NCBI GenBank assembly: GCA_963575645.1
Contig: OY754476.1
Location: 992,001 to 1,056,000, forward strand
Reading direction: 5' to 3'
DNA length: 64,000 nucleotides
Origin: Xanthostigma xanthostigma
Lineage: Eukaryota; Arthropoda; Insecta; Raphidioptera; Raphidiidae
A program made the position numbers and the translations under genes. Positions 12,721 through 25,767 of this stretch are shown piece by piece. The notes under the pieces are model-generated. The model was not told the origin of the DNA. It ran no database searches and saw only the letters and a program-made list of their open reading frames with translations. Numbering within the stretch: the stretch's first letter is position 1; each line of letters opens with the position of its first letter.

Positions 12721-13435
12721 TTATAAAAAAAAACTTCACGAAAGGGAAGCATAAAAATAATCGGGCCAGGGCGAAAAAAAGTTTGGGAAACGCTAAAAAA
12801 ATAAAAAATAAATGTTAAAAAACCTAAAACCAAACTACGAAAATGACGTGAACAAGCAAATCAAAACGCAGAATTTTTTTATTCTATATCAGTAGCCGGG
12901 GACCTGTTCATATAAGCTTTCATTTTGACATTGCCGTAGTCGGGTAAAAAAAAGATCTCGTCGTTTTACTGCTCCCCACAAAAAGTTATATATATAGCCC
13001 TAATAATTTACATTACAGATATGCAATTTTTTAAAGATTGTGTCGAAACAAAGTGAACAACAAAAATCAATAAATCGTTTGTCGCGTCGTCTAAACTCTA
13101 TTAATTAAAAACTGCAACGTTTCCCCTGTATAAATGCTCTATTTACAAGTGATATAATATTGTAGTCAGTTTTCTGATACACTCCGTATAATCTTCAAAA
13201 GACTGTGATGTGATGATAAAAACGTCCCTTACCCCAACCCTCCTCTACTTTATATTCGAATATAATCTATTATTTATTTTGTATTTCAAAGACACTTTCC
13301 AGCGTAAATAAATTTTACGAAACAGCATACTCCATGTTTTTTACAGATATAAAAAGCACACAAACAATAAATTTAAATAAGGAATTATTATAGCTTTCGT
13401 ACTAGACGAATGTAGTTATCAGTCATTAATTAAAA
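12721..13435. other. No gene seen
   Basis: AT-rich, no recognisable feature. Confidence 0.5.
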
Positions 13436-14053
13436 TCTATACTAATATATAAGGCTGAAGAGTATGTTTGTTTGTTTGCTTGAACGCGCTAATCTCAGGA
13501 ACTACTGGTTCAAATTGAAAATTTTTTTTTGTTGGATAGCCCATTTATCGAGGAAGGCTATAGGCTATATAATATTACGCTACGACCATTAGGAGCGGAG
13601 CTTTAATGAAAAATGTTGCAAAATGTATCTCAAAAATAAGCTTCTATTCATGTGAAATGCACTAACTAGATATACTCATATTAGCGTTGTGAGAACACAA
13701 CCTCAGGTGGCTCAATCGGTAGAGCATGCGACTGTCAATATCAGAGTCGTGAGTTCGAGCCCTACGTTGGGCGAATATATTGTTATTTTTTCTTTATTTT
13801 CTACATTGCTTTCTTCTAAGGCTTACATTTAAATTTATTTTAATTATATTAAATTAATTTAAAAAAAATTATTAGTTAAAAAAAGTTTAAATACTGCTTT
13901 TTATCGACAAAAACTTTTGAACGGTAACTCCGATCATCATGAAATTTGGACACAACATTCATCTCGGTAAACTAAGATGAATGTGTGGTACTCATGTTCC
14001 TACATTCCACATTCGTTCTTTTACACCCGGGTGAAACCGGACGGGACCGCTAG
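13436..14053 (+). mobile_element. Non-autonomous Helitron, family A, copy 2
   Basis: Starts TCTATACTAATATATAAGGC after host A and ends GGACCGCTAG before host T. The subterminal CCCGGGTGAAACCGG hairpin is present. The tRNA-Lys-like module is at 13701-13773. No ORF. Confidence 0.85.
13701..13773 (+). pseudogene. tRNA-Lys-derived module inside Helitron A copy 2
   Basis: GGCTCAATCGGTAGAGCATG and GAGTTCGAGCCCTACG correspond to boxes A and B. The anticodon loop is altered as in the other copies (CTGTCAA). Confidence 0.78.
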
Positions 14054-14809
14054 TATTAAATAATTGTAAAGAGACCTCAGTCTGTTTGCACCAGCTTTAC
14101 GTGAGAATGGCTGGACCGATTTACCTTAAACTTGGTGCATATATACTATAAACGAACTAGAATAGAAATTTGAAAGTCGTAATTATCCCAACAAAAACAT
14201 TTCATGTAAAAATGTAACCAAGTGTTGTGTTGATATCCCACAAGAAATATTATTGTATAAAAAGAAGCCATGTTCTAATCTACACCCCCTTTTTGGGGGG
14301 GTGGAGTAGGAAAATAACAGACTATAAATTATCATCGACGAAAGGTTATATTTAATTCAGACCGAGAGAAAAATTTTATGAGTCTCTTGCGAATTAAAAT
14401 GGCGGATCTATTTGTGATACACTTTTTAGTTGAGTAATTTCGTTTTTAGTAATTAGAACAAAGAGAAGGCGACTAGTCGAGGGTTAGCCTATGTAAATCC
14501 GTACGTACTATGTAATACGGCTATAGAGAGGTACTAACAAGGGTTGAAACGGAAAGAGCCGCCCACGATGATAAGCCATTTATACAACGCAAAAATGTTG
14601 TGCACAAATCAACAACTGAAAACATTTTTAAATTACGACTTTTAATTAATGAAAAACTAAAATTATAGATGCTCGACAACTGAAGTCATAAGAATCTTTA
14701 TCAGATCGAGATCACATCCATCTTCAAATTATATAAATTAATGGTCAGCCAGTGGTCGAAACTCGACCGTAATTAATTATTTTTTTAATTTTGAACGTTA
14801 AGATTCTTT
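14054..14809. other. No gene seen
   Basis: AT-rich, with a C run and G run at 14283-14303. No feature recognised. Confidence 0.5.
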
Positions 14810-14998
14810 TGTCGTTATATGTTTTCCTCCTGAATCGATTTTACCTGTTAATTCGTACACATCGTGATGAAACATATACTGTGCACTTCCTTTCATTAAA
14901 ACGAAGAAACCTATGTATGTTTCATCACAATGCGTGCGCATTAACACACTCAAATCGACACTAAACTCTTCTTTCCTTCCCGTATTTATATGTACCAA
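14810..14998. repeat. Short dispersed repeat with inverted halves, copy 1
   Basis: CTGAATCGATTTTACCTG, CACATCGTGATGAAACATA and then the inverse TATGTTTCATCACAATG. A second copy is at 45648-45800. Confidence 0.55.
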
Positions 14999-15008
14999 CC
15001 ACTCTCCG

Positions 15009-15163
15009 AATGATAACAGTCATGCGCAGTAGCTAAAACGTGTTCGAACCGAGATAAGAACGTTCTAGAACTGCCGTTTTAAGCCACAATACAGTGCAAA
15101 GTCGGCGTATGCGCACAAAACTGATGCAACAATTTCGTTCTAGCTACTGCGCATGACTGTGAC
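15009..15163. mobile_element. Small palindromic MITE-like element
   Basis: 19-bp inverted ends: CAGTCATGCGCAGTAGCTA at the left and TAGCTACTGCGCATGACTG at the right. A partial relative is at about 39008-39055. The target duplication is not clear. Confidence 0.55.
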
Positions 15164-15203
15164 GATAATTATTATCGTTCGCAGAGAGGTTGAAACAGAG
15201 CTA

Positions 15204-15631
15204 TCATATATATTAATACGCTAAGGTAAAAGATGTTTACCTCCCTTTTTAGAAAAAACCTCACAATTTCTCCGCATAAATTATATATCATTTTACAGAT
15301 AATTGCTTGCTCTACTGACATCGACAACTAAAAAAATTATTATTGCTTTTGTTTTTGTAAATTAATTAAAATACAGCAACGCTTAACAACGTGCCATCTG
15401 GCTTAGCTCAACGCTTTTGCTACTTGCGCCTCTATATGACAATTTTAGTAGAATATTTCTTCGATCTGTCATCTGAGCTTCATATTGTAATACAACAAAA
15501 AGAAGAACGTTATAAGCAGTGTGCAAAATTAGAAACGAATTGAATACCTGCAATCATATTTAAAAAATAATTTTGTAAAGTGATAATTATTATACTTATT
15601 TAGTGCGAATAATTCGCACAGGTCACTCTAG
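15204..15631 (+). mobile_element. Non-autonomous Helitron, family B, copy 2 (internally shortened)
   Basis: Starts TCATATATATTAATACGC and ends CTCTAG|T after the GTGCGAATAATTCGCAC hairpin. At 428 bp it lacks about 170 bp of the interior sub-repeats found in the 596-598 bp copies, a deletion between internal repeats. Confidence 0.83.
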
Positions 15632-16544
15632 TTTGGATATATTTCAATACGTAATAATAGGCAATTTAAATTTCGATTTTTGAAATCATTTTTTTGTAAA
15701 ATGTCAATAATTGTTTCGTTTTAGCATATACATTGCATAAATGGCTTAAGATAAGAACAATCCGTTAGCACCGGAAATATCCCTCTTTAAATTAAAATTC
15801 TGTTTATTTAATTGAAATAAATCAGCAAGTAAACAACAGAGAATACAATGGAAAAACTTAGTTAAATTTGTATAGCAAACAAAATAACTGATGACAATAA
15901 AAACTCAAACACAATACGAATACTACACAATCACAGATGTTAAATTGTAGAAAAAGTAGAAAATTAAATAAAACAAAAAGTTAAATTTTCCTTAACGTTT
16001 TGTTTAATAGAAAAACCTTCGCTTTAATTTAAAGCAATTAATTTATTACAGAGAGCAGACTACAGAACGGTTACACTAGGTAATGACGACATTAAAATTG
16101 TGTCGGTTGAAAATACACGCTGGCTCAGATTTACAGGTCTACTGCAATCTACCTCTAATACCCCGTTGTAGAAAAGTAGAAAGGTATATACGTGCTTATT
16201 TAGACTACAGAAACTGAAAATAAAAGTTTGTGCTTTTTTAAAAAAATAAGCTTTTGTTAAAAAGGAGAGAAAACCGTGTAAAAACTCTTCGCTAATATAA
16301 TCAAAATGAGCGTATCACGGAAAATCTATTGTTGGCCATCATGAGGTTCCGATAGATGCCGGTTCTTCCTATCATCAAGTGTCGGAGACAAAAAAATATT
16401 GTATTCTTTAATATTTATCTCGAGATTCGGTAAAAATATGTTTTTTTTATTTTTCTTTCTATTACAATGAATTTGATAATTATCTTTAATAATTAAATAC
16501 AGAAATTACAGTTTTAATTCCCGAATCAAATATGATCTACCAAA
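15632..16544. other. No gene seen
   Basis: AT-rich between Helitron B copy 2 and Helitron A copy 3. No feature recognised. Confidence 0.5.
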
Positions 16545-17148
16545 TCTATACTAATATAGAAAGCTGAAGAGTTTGTGTATTTGTTTGAACGCGCTAATCT
16601 CAGGAACTTATACTGGTTCGAATTGGAATTTTTTTTTGTTGGATAGCCCATTTATCGAGGAAGGCTATAGGCTATATACTATCACTCTACGACCATTAGG
16701 AGCGGAGCATTAATAAAAAATGTTGCAAAATCTATCTCAAAAATAAGCTTCTATTCAGGTAAAATGTACTAACTAAATATACTCATATTAGCGTTGTGAG
16801 TAAACAACCCCGGCTGGCTCAATCGGTAGAGCATGCGACTGTCAATATCAGGGTCGTGGGTTCGAGCCCCACGTTGGACGAATATATTTTTATTTTCTAC
16901 ATTTCTTTCTTCTAAGGCTTACATTTAAATTTATTTAAATTTTATTTAATTAATTAAAAAAAAATTATTAGTTAAAAAAAGTATAAATACTGCTTTTTGT
17001 CGACAAAAACTTTTGAACGGTAACTCCCATCATCATGACATTTGGACACTACAATCATTTCGGTAAACTAAGATGAATGTGTGTACTCATGTTCCTCCCT
17101 TTCCCATTCGTTCTTTTCCACCCGGGTGAAACCGGACGGGACCGCTAG
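16545..17148 (+). mobile_element. Non-autonomous Helitron, family A, copy 3
   Basis: Starts TCTATACTAATATAGAAAGC after A and ends ACCGCTAG before T. It has the same subterminal hairpin and a tRNA-Lys-like module at 16808-16880. Confidence 0.85.
16808..16880 (+). pseudogene. tRNA-Lys-derived module inside Helitron A copy 3
   Basis: The copy closest to tRNA-Lys at the 5' side: CCCCGGCTGGCTCAATCGG, then GGGTTCGAGCCCCACG and GTTGGACG. The anticodon loop is again CTGTCAA. Confidence 0.8.
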
Positions 17149-17510
17149 TATTACATAAATTTTAAACGGAGACCATACTTAGGGACGTTTATACATTACG
17201 AATTATTTAAAACGTGATTTGTGGTTGTACATTCACCATTCAAAAAAAGAATTACGATAAGAAAAAAAATAAAAAATAAATTAAAAGTCAAGTACATAGT
17301 ACGCAAGATGCCGCGATAAGTGTTTTACAGTCATTGGTTCCAGTAATTGCCTAGATAGGAATTTTCATTAAAATTATATTAAAATCGTGGACACGTGAAT
17401 CAAATAATACACGGCATTTTTTATTATCTAAAGCTTGTACCGGGTGTATTTTTTTTTTGATTATTGAGCTCTTTAAGTCCTTTGAAAAAAACTAGAGAAT
17501 AACATTTTTA

Positions 17511-17626
17511 AATTGTTGATTAACGTCTGATTAGAACTCTTCAATAAATAAAATTATCGACCAATTTTTATACTTTTTGTTAATATATTTGTCTGAAAAA
17601 TTGGTCGAAAATTTTATTCATTGAAA
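17511..17626. mobile_element. Penelope-derived mini-hairpin, ORF-less
   Basis: 116 bp consisting of little more than the two outermost inverted arms (TTGATTAACGTCTGATTAG ... AATTGGTCG). Flanked by a 10-bp duplication, AACATTTTTA (17501-17510 and 17627-17636). Confidence 0.75.
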
Positions 17627-17636
17627 AACATTTTTA

Positions 17637-20379
17637 ATTTTATAAAATTCACTATAGCTTCCTTCTAAGTATTAAATACAAAAAGTAATTGCAAATTTAT
17701 TACATTTTTTTGGAGTAATTGTATTTAGTTACTTTATTGATACTGTCTCAACTTAATTACTTTTTTGATGTAATTGGAATAGCTTTGTTTTCAATGCTAT
17801 ATTTACTTTCAAAGTACTTGAAGCACTAAATTACTATGATAACAGGCAAGTAAGTAGTTTTATCTTAAAATTTCCAAGTCGTAGATATCAGAAATCGAAA
17901 ACAAGTATTTTAATACTAACTAGCATTTGGCCGCGGCTCATCTGCATGAAAATCGATTTGTCCGCAGATTCACGTTATCATCTATTTTTTGACGAGGATT
18001 CTGTTTTAATATTATCGAATGGATAAACAAAAGTAGGTACTCTATAACTTCAGTTTGCAGGGTATTTAATTTAGTCATATTCCCGTTTCTTGATTTCCCA
18101 ATCACGTTCCTTCTGATGGCACTGTATATTAATATTGGATATAAACTTTTAAATTGCCATTAATTTAATGAGAAACACGTGCCGCTCTTTTAATATAGGG
18201 TACCGAATAATCTGTATCTAAGGTTACGTCAGCCCCTTTCTAATGGCTCGATGGACTTCCAGCTTATTTTCAATACAGGAATAAATTGATGGTGGTTATG
18301 AAATCATTGTATATTATATATTATTCTGTGGAATATACAGTCGAGATCAGACTATTTAATTTCAGAGTAACTATAGTGAAGCTATTAAAAACAATCAGCA
18401 AATAACAACATTACCCACCGATTAGAAAATAATACAAAAACATATTCGGGACGAAATAAATGTAGAGCTATCTCTGAGTTGATATCCTATAAAGATGGAA
18501 GTTAGTTGGAGACCCCAAGTGACACCAAAATACATGTAAATCCTGTATATATTCAAAATTTCGAGCGAAATCGTTTTTTTTTAAGTTTTTCGAATTGGTC
18601 CTGTTTGAAAAATTATCAAGAATTCTATTTCCTACGCCACTTTATCCTGAAATCGCGAATTATTGTTGTCTGTGTGTGTTTTATGGTTACAGGTTCAATT
18701 TGAACTCGAATATAGGTACTTTTTAGAGTATAGACTAAAGAGATTCAATGGTTATTCTATGGGCTCATATATCTTTCAACGGTGTTGAGTACGACGAACA
18801 GAGGCGCAGTGAGTGAAGCATTCTCCAGTCCTTGTGTTGATCAGATGAACAACATCGGGCGCATAGAACATTATAAACATTACATCACATCTGCAATACA
18901 CATACATGTGTCTCATGAGGGTTGTACAAAACAATACTGAAATATTATGTGTATTTTGTATGGTACCCAGACGGGAAAACATGTTTCTAGAATATCTGTC
19001 TGTCTAAAAGCAGCACCATTCTGGAACATCTAGATTCTAGATCGATTTATATGAAGTCTGGTACGGATAGTACATGGCTTTTGTTTAACTACACTTGTCT
19101 GAGACCAGATTATCAAAAAAACGATATGAATATAAATGAAACCATTGGTTAAACTCAGTAGAGCCTATAAATAAAATTAAGTTCAAAAGTTCCATGTGTC
19201 AGTGCGTCAGAAATCTATCTATTCTTCTTTTGTATCCCTGTCTTTATAGTTTATATTTTAAGATACATGGTACCTTGACCATTTTCCAGTTTAATAATAT
19301 ATTTTTGGCGTGTTTCGTGTCAACAAAACATGAGTTACTATTCACCGATGTCGAGAAAAATAACGCAAATTTGGTATCCTTTGAATCAAAATGATCATAA
19401 AATTGTCGCAGATGGTATTCTATTAAAATCTTCAAGGTGACAGAAGACGCATACCAAAATTGTAATGGTGAAGAATATTTACGATGAAATTGCGCTTCAA
19501 TTATATATCAAAGTTTCTACCGAAGAAACTAAAATGTATTATAACTCCAAGCAGAGAAGACAGCTATTTGAACAAATTAGATACTTGACGATAAGACGAT
19601 TCTGTTTAGAGGTAGGAACATCATAAAATCTAACCGCAAAACTTTTAGAAGGTACGGTACCCAATATATTACGTAAAAATACTGGTTTACATTTAAGGTA
19701 AAAAAAAACGAACTCTTGTTAATTAATGTGCATCGAGGCATCCCTAGTAGTCCGGGAGCCCGCAACCGATTTTTACAACCAAAGCCGCCAAAGCTAATTT
19801 TTATTTATAAGGTTAATATGATGTTTTAATGAAGCACGTAACCCTTAATTGCGGTGCCAGCAGAGGATTTGGCTATGGCAACCTCCCACGCATGTAAATT
19901 AAAAAAGAGAAGCAGTAAAATTTAAAATGCTGTAGACATTCTAAAACGCATATTCAGTAGACAGAAATTCGGGGAATTGTACTTCAGCCAAAACGAACGT
20001 TAATTTGAGTGATACCGCCAAAGCTTAAATTCGCTTATATAATAGTTGACATAGTAAATGAAGCGAAAAAAAATCAACAGCTGACTATATACCGAGGGTA
20101 AGACCTTCAGCTGACGCAGTGGAAGGTGCAGCGCGAAAACTGTAATCACTAATCGTTTTGGCACCTGAAGTATAATTCCCCGCATTTCAACCAGCTGAAC
20201 AAAATGTGTACAACATTCTTGATAAATACACACCTACAATTTCAGCTTTGGGGATTTCCCTTTATTTTTAATTATCAATTTAAGTTCACAGAAGGCTCCC
20301 ATAGTCCAATACACTGCTGTTGTCGAAGCTGAAGTATATCACACTACTGACTACAGTATTATTAATATATTAATCATCA
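17637..20379. other. No gene seen
   Basis: 2.7 kb of AT-rich sequence with ORFs under 80 codons. Nothing matches a family I know. It is the longest repeat-poor stretch in the left half and may be unique intronic DNA. Confidence 0.5.
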
Positions 20380-20975
20380 TCATATATATTAATACGCTAA
20401 GGTTAAAGATGTTTGTCTCCCTTTTTAGAAAAAACCTCACAATTTCTCCACATAAATTATATATCATTTTACAGATAATTGCTTGCTCTACTGACATCGA
20501 CAACTAAAAAATTTATTATTGCTTTTGTTTTTGTAAATTAATTAAAATACAGCAACGCTGAACAACGTCTGCCATCTGACGGCTTTAATTTTGAAACAAC
20601 GTCAACACTTCGATCTGTCATCTGTCCTTCATATTGTAATACAACAGACACAATACTGCATAACTGCCATCTGACGGCTTTAATTTTGAAACAGCGAGCA
20701 ACGCTGAACAACGTCACAGCAATGTTGCATGATGCCATCTGACGGTTTAGCTCAACGCTTTTGCTACTTGTGCCTCTATATGACAATTTTAGTAAAATAT
20801 TTCTTCGATCTGTCATCTGAGCTTCATATTGTAATACAACAAAAAGAAGAACGTTATAAGCAGTGTGCAAAATTAGAAACGAATTGAATACCTGCACTCA
20901 TATTTAAAAAATAATTTTGTAAAGTGATAATTATTATACTTATTTAGTGCGAATAATTCGCACAGGTCACACTAG
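20380..20975 (+). mobile_element. Non-autonomous Helitron, family B, copy 3
   Basis: 596 bp with both termini (TC start, CTAG end), the subterminal hairpin, and three interior copies of the GCCATCTGACGG motif. Confidence 0.85.
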
Positions 20976-22174
20976 TATTAATATAAATCAGCTTTAGCGA
21001 AAAAGTCGTGGGCTTCCGGACTGTAGGTAAAGCAGAGAGAAGAGCGCTAGAGCTGAACGCCCAGCCCCATCCCTTTCAACTCTATCTGTACGTTTGATTC
21101 ATTATTGTTACAGATGTGGTTGTCTCATGTCTGTATCCCATTTGATACAAAGTAGTCGTCTATTTAATCATTTGTATTGCTGCAACATACCAACTTGTTT
21201 TTGTTGTCTGCACTACAAAACTATTGATACTGAATAATTTCGATCATTCAAAAGTTCTGATTTTAACTTTTTATTTTATCATATGCATTTTTTTAAGTTT
21301 AAATTAGTGTTTGGCTATGTCTGCTCTGTGATTACGGCCAAATTTATGGATCAACATCCTGCTTACGAAGAACGCGTTATCTACATTGAAACCCGGAAGG
21401 AAAGAAGATTATATAAGTTTGTAGTTTATTTTTTCCGGCGTGTTTAAGAAATTAAAATATTTTCTTAAACTAACCCATATTTTAAATTTATTAGATGGCA
21501 AATGTCTAAAATTGGGGGGCAACGTCAATCAAACATTTTAAGATCATAATAGTTTATACCTGATTTAGTTTGATCATGTATGGTACTATGTCCGTTTTAA
21601 ACCTAGTATCATTCTGCGAATGAAAATTATTATTTGTTTTAAAAATTAAATCAGATTTTAGATAGAATCCAAGTGCTATCGTCGACAATGCGAAATAAAA
21701 CGAATTCACCCAAAATTTACGTTCTACAAATATTTATTAGTAAAAACGCTAAAAACTGAACCTCGAGGCAATTATTTTACAATTCGATATAAGTAAATGT
21801 TTTACACATCAAAACAAAATTGTTATACCGAGAAATTCAACATTTCTAATTGCAAAATGGCGAAATGAAAACAATTCTACCGAAAATAATTTCTTTCTTT
21901 TATGACGCAAAACAATATTGTAGTTCGAAAGTTTTGTTATAAAGTTTAATTCAGATCTAATATAAGCCAGCAGTGAGAATCCAACACTTCGTTCAAAGCC
22001 ATTCAAGCTGCAAAGGAAGTGCATCGCTGAGTTGAAGTTAGTACCTACAATAGTTTCCTTGTAACACGAAGTTATGAAATAAATATAGTCAGTGAGACGA
22101 CAAAACACAAAAGATAGCTTCTAACCCCCTTGGCCATACCAACGAACTTGGGTACTGCGTTTTATATAATCTTT
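20976..22174. other. No gene seen
   Basis: AT-rich. A minus-strand 99-codon open frame (21809-22108) shows no recognisable motif. Confidence 0.45.
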
Positions 22175-22300
22175 ACTAGCTTTTACCTGCGACTTCGCTC
22201 GCGTCAATTACACCTATGTTCTCGCATTAACGTCGGTTTTGATTGGAATCTTATCCTAATCCACTAGGATTTCATATAATAGTGATGATTTCAAGTTCTT
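22175..22300 (-). mobile_element. Helitron 3'-end fragment
   Basis: Plus strand ACTAGCTTTTACCTGCGACT followed by TCGCTCGCG. In reverse this is the common insect Helitron ending CGCGAGCGAAGTCGC...CTAGT. The 5' end is not identified. Confidence 0.4.
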
Positions 22301-22482
22301 TGCTTACCTAAAACAAAAAATACAAGAATGTAATTCACTATTTTCAAAATCTTTTAATGGCATAAAGATAAATACGGGCTTCAGAAAGGACCTACGGGGT
22401 TTAGTTCAATTTGTAGATTATTACCTAGGCCAGTGATGGCGAATCTATGACCCGCGGATCAGACACTGAATCATGCAGGCTT

Positions 22483-22915
22483 TTTATAGAAAAAAAAACA
22501 CGCTGAATCCAATGAGAACAAACAAACGTCTGCATGTCTTTTGGTTTAGAAGTTATTTGCGATTATAGATTTCAGAAAATCATATAAAACCTTCGAATGG
22601 CCGTAGTTTCCAAACAATCCAAACTAAGAGATACAGAGTTTTGCTTAGGCTCATTGAATTCAGCGTAATTTTTTCTGTAAGTATTCTCAATTTCAAAAGT
22701 ATATTAAAGAATTCGATTTTTGCAATTTTTTCAAGGCACACCCCTTTAAAAAAATGCGATTTTCGACGAAAACCGAAATCTTTCGGAACTTTGGCAAAAT
22801 CATCATGCTTATAGAAAAAAACACACTGAATACAATGAGCACAAACAAACGTTTGCAAGTCTTTTGATTTAGAAGTTATTTACGTTTATAGTTTTCAGAA
22901 AATCACATAAAACCA
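22483..22915. repeat. Direct duplication of a 110-bp segment
   Basis: Segments at 22483-22592 and 22808-22915 share TATAGAAAAAAA, AACAAACAAACGT, TTTAGAAGTTATTT and TTTCAGAAAATCA with about 85% identity, 325 bp apart. Confidence 0.6.
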
Positions 22916-23398
22916 TGGATTTGGAAAAATGTTTTTCAGCTAAACCATTGCACTGACTGGATAGCTTGTTTTTTCAATTTCATTTTCCTTTTTTTTAACC
23001 TCGATATGACGATTTTTCATCGAGATATCAGACTTTTAATAAAAAAATTTAATTGCAAAAATTGAAAAAGGAAAGCCTATCAAACCATATACGTATTTTT
23101 TTATTTTGAAAAATACTAAATATATTTAGTAACAACCGTGTCCATGCTAGTAAAAAGTCTGAAGAAAAAAAACTATAGGTAAGTACCTACGATGGTGAAT
23201 GCATAGATGTAATAAAATATAAAATATGCTATCGCGTTTTTGGCAATAAAGAAAACAAAATAACGTGATACACGCATTCACGCACTCACACATTTCCATT
23301 GTAGTTCCACAAAGCTCGGTGTTCGGTGGTCCCCCAGATTATACTAAAATACCTTCACATTTACTGACTGCTTTGCTTGCCCACATTTTCTGCACAAT
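22916..23398. other. No gene seen
   Basis: AT-rich, nothing recognised. Confidence 0.5.
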
Positions 23399-23406
23399 AT
23401 ACCCAT

Positions 23407-23894
23407 TAGTGATGTGCCGGAACGTTAAAAATGTATATCCGCGGATACGGATCTGAACACGGATATTTGGTTACAAGATCCGCGGATACGGATACGGATC
23501 TTAGCTTTCTTAGAGTACGCGGCGGTAAATATTGTACATCGACCTTTGGAAAGAGACTATCTGTTATGGGAAAAAGTTATTGACCTCTTTAAGAGTTAAC
23601 TCTCATAATAGATTGTCTCTTTCCAAAGATCGATGTGCAATATCTCATTATAAAGATAGTTTTTTAGTACCTTTGAGTTATGTACTATTGGTATGGTACT
23701 CACTACGATAAATGTTTGCAATATAAAGGTGCCAAATACGATTTTAAAAAATAAAAAATAATCTGAATGGAATTTAACAGTTTTTCATTATTACCTAATC
23801 ACCTATATATATAAAATTTCATCTATGAATTGAAAATTAATAAGGTAAAAGATCCGTCAAAAACTAACGGATACGGATATCCGGCACATCACTA
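23407..23894 (+). mobile_element. hAT-type MITE, TAGTGATGTGCCGG family, copy 1
   Basis: 14-bp perfect TIRs, TAGTGATGTGCCGG and CCGGCACATCACTA. Perfect 8-bp target duplication ATACCCAT (23399-23406 and 23895-23902). Inside are repeated CGGATACGGAT motifs and an inverted pair around AAAGAGACTATCTGTTATGG. No ORF. Confidence 0.88.
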
Positions 23895-24267
23895 ATACCC
23901 ATACACCCGTATACACAAGCAGTTGTAGACAATTAAAATCACATGCGTAATTTTTATATTTTAGCTAAATACATAATTATGTATTTATCATCGTTTCCCA
24001 GTTCAAGAATGTCGTTCAAATTTTAATCTTTGAAACGGACGAAAGTGTCACCGATTTTTGAAAGTTTTATTTATTAAAAAAAAACTGAAATGTTTCCTGA
24101 TCTGATTTGGAAAAAGAAGCAAAATTTTTTTGAAAAAACAGCAGCCCCTGTGGTAGAATCAGGGAACGTACCGCGATTTAGTAAATATTAGAGGAAAAAA
24201 TGGAACATGTGGTAAAGAAGTTTCATTTTTTAAATCAATATCAAGTTTTAGCTTTAAAATGTTCGTA

Positions 24268-24345
24268 TAGCTTGGTGTAATGGTCAGAATGTTGGTCTTT
24301 GGTTCAAGCTGTCGGGAATTATATTCCCATCTCGCTTAAAAGTAA
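24268..24345 (+). pseudogene. tRNA-derived SINE remnant
   Basis: TATAGCTTGGTGTAATGGTC resembles a SINE box A, followed by CTTTGGTTCAAGCTGTCGGG and TTCCCATCTCGC, a decayed box B and T-arm. I recall similar SINE heads in Lepidoptera. Confidence 0.4.
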
Positions 24346-24411
24346 ATAGATGTAATTAGACGCAAACTACCTTAGTTGTCGAATGTTTATAATATACAAT
24401 AGATTAATAAA

Positions 24412-24673
24412 AAAGACGGGTTGCACTCTGGGAGTGCCGGCAGAAGTGAAAACTTGAATATTAACGTCTTACGAATTTTCGATCAAAATGGTTTGTATCA
24501 TAGATTGCATTTTTATGTACGATATTCAACGCTAGATGTCTAACGTTGTATAAATAAAAGTTTTCGTCTTACGAATTTTCGATCAGGTCACGTGTCCCTG
24601 ACGCGAGTTTAACATTTTTTACCCATTACAAAAAAAGTGTACAACGCCGCAAAAGAAGTTTTCACTTCAAAAA
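24412..24673 (+). repeat. Interspersed repeat, GACGGGTTGCACTCC family, copy 3
   Basis: Nearly identical to copy 1 over its whole length, from AAAAAGACGGGTTGCACTC to AAGAAGTTTTCACTTC. Confidence 0.77.
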
Positions 24674-25093
24674 CGTTCATGAACATCTTAAAAGTGCAAG
24701 TAGAAAAATTTCAACACGACAGTCAAACTCAGCAAAAGCTACACGCAAGCAGTTACTATATTTAACAACAAAAAGGACCGACGAATCAACACGCTTTGTA
24801 TTAATTGAGCGTTTCCTATTTGTATTTTTAACAAATCCATTTAGAATAGTAACAGAAAGAACGACGTGATGTCAACGAAGGTCATTTTGTTTATTATGTA
24901 GATTGCAAAATGTAATAATATGTTGAACTAACGTCTCAATTAGTTCATATATTATCTATATTAAATGAATATGGATCGCTAACAAGATGCACAATTAAAT
25001 GAATTGTGAACGAACTAACAATGGACTTAACACCCACCTATATGACTTCATAATGCCGCCCTAACCTAAAAAGCAGTATCTCATGAATTGATA
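24674..25093. other. No gene seen
   Basis: AT-rich, nothing recognised. Confidence 0.5.
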
Positions 25094-25101
25094 GTTTAGA
25101 G

Positions 25102-25334
25102 CAGCCATACTCAAAGTGTGCTCCGCGAAACCCCTGTGGGGGCTCCGCAAGAATTTAGAAAAATATAAAAAACACCTCTCTCTCTGTTTGAGGCGGTGTA
25201 TCACGAGGCGCAGCCGAACTTAGTCGCCACCACAGTACAATAATTATTGTACTATTTTTGTTTTATTGTAGGGTTCCGTCAAGTATTTCGCTTTCTAAAA
25301 GGGTTCCGTCACCAAAATAGTTTGAGAACCGCTG
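25102..25334. mobile_element. hAT-type MITE (233 bp)
   Basis: Imperfect TIRs CAGCCATACTCAAAGTGTG and, inverted, CAGCGGTTCTCAAACTAT. Perfect 8-bp target duplication GTTTAGAG (25094-25101 and 25335-25342). Confidence 0.87.
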
Positions 25335-25633
25335 GTTTAGAGAAAACGCAGATTCACGTTCTTATAACTTATGAATTGATGGCATCATTTAGTGCAAAAA
25401 AGTGTATTAGATATTTTTTGGTAATCCAGTGCTCTCATTGTATTTCCGTAATCTACAGATAAAGGAAAAGTGAGATACTGCTTTTTAAGTTACGATGGCA
25501 GCATGCGTGCAGAGGTCATTTGATCCAGTTTCTTCATAATATATTTATGTGAATTATATTCTATACAGGCTTTTTCAAAAGAAATGCCAACGCTAAAAAT
25601 CATTAGAATTTCGTATGTTATTTCGAATCAAAA

Positions 25634-25767
25634 AAGTAGCGATGCATCCGATACCGATATATCGGCGATACTTCGGGTTAGCCGATATATCGGTATCGAC
25701 GATATTTTTATGACCGATTCAACGATACTTTTTAATTTAAAAATGTAGTGTAAACGAGCGTGTTTTC
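25634..25767. mobile_element. hAT-like end with CGATATATCGG palindromes
   Basis: TAGCGATGCATCCGATACCG followed by repeated palindromic CCGATATATCGG motifs resembles the end of hAT elements. It lies upstream of the transposase relic at 26053-26327. The matching right TIR was not found. Confidence 0.4.

Noticed and set aside
20538-20897. 119-codon ORF beginning MQVFNSFLILH, also at 4542-4820
   Set aside because: It lies wholly inside Helitron family B copies and covers their internal sub-repeats. It has no Rep, helicase or other domain and is broken in sibling copies.
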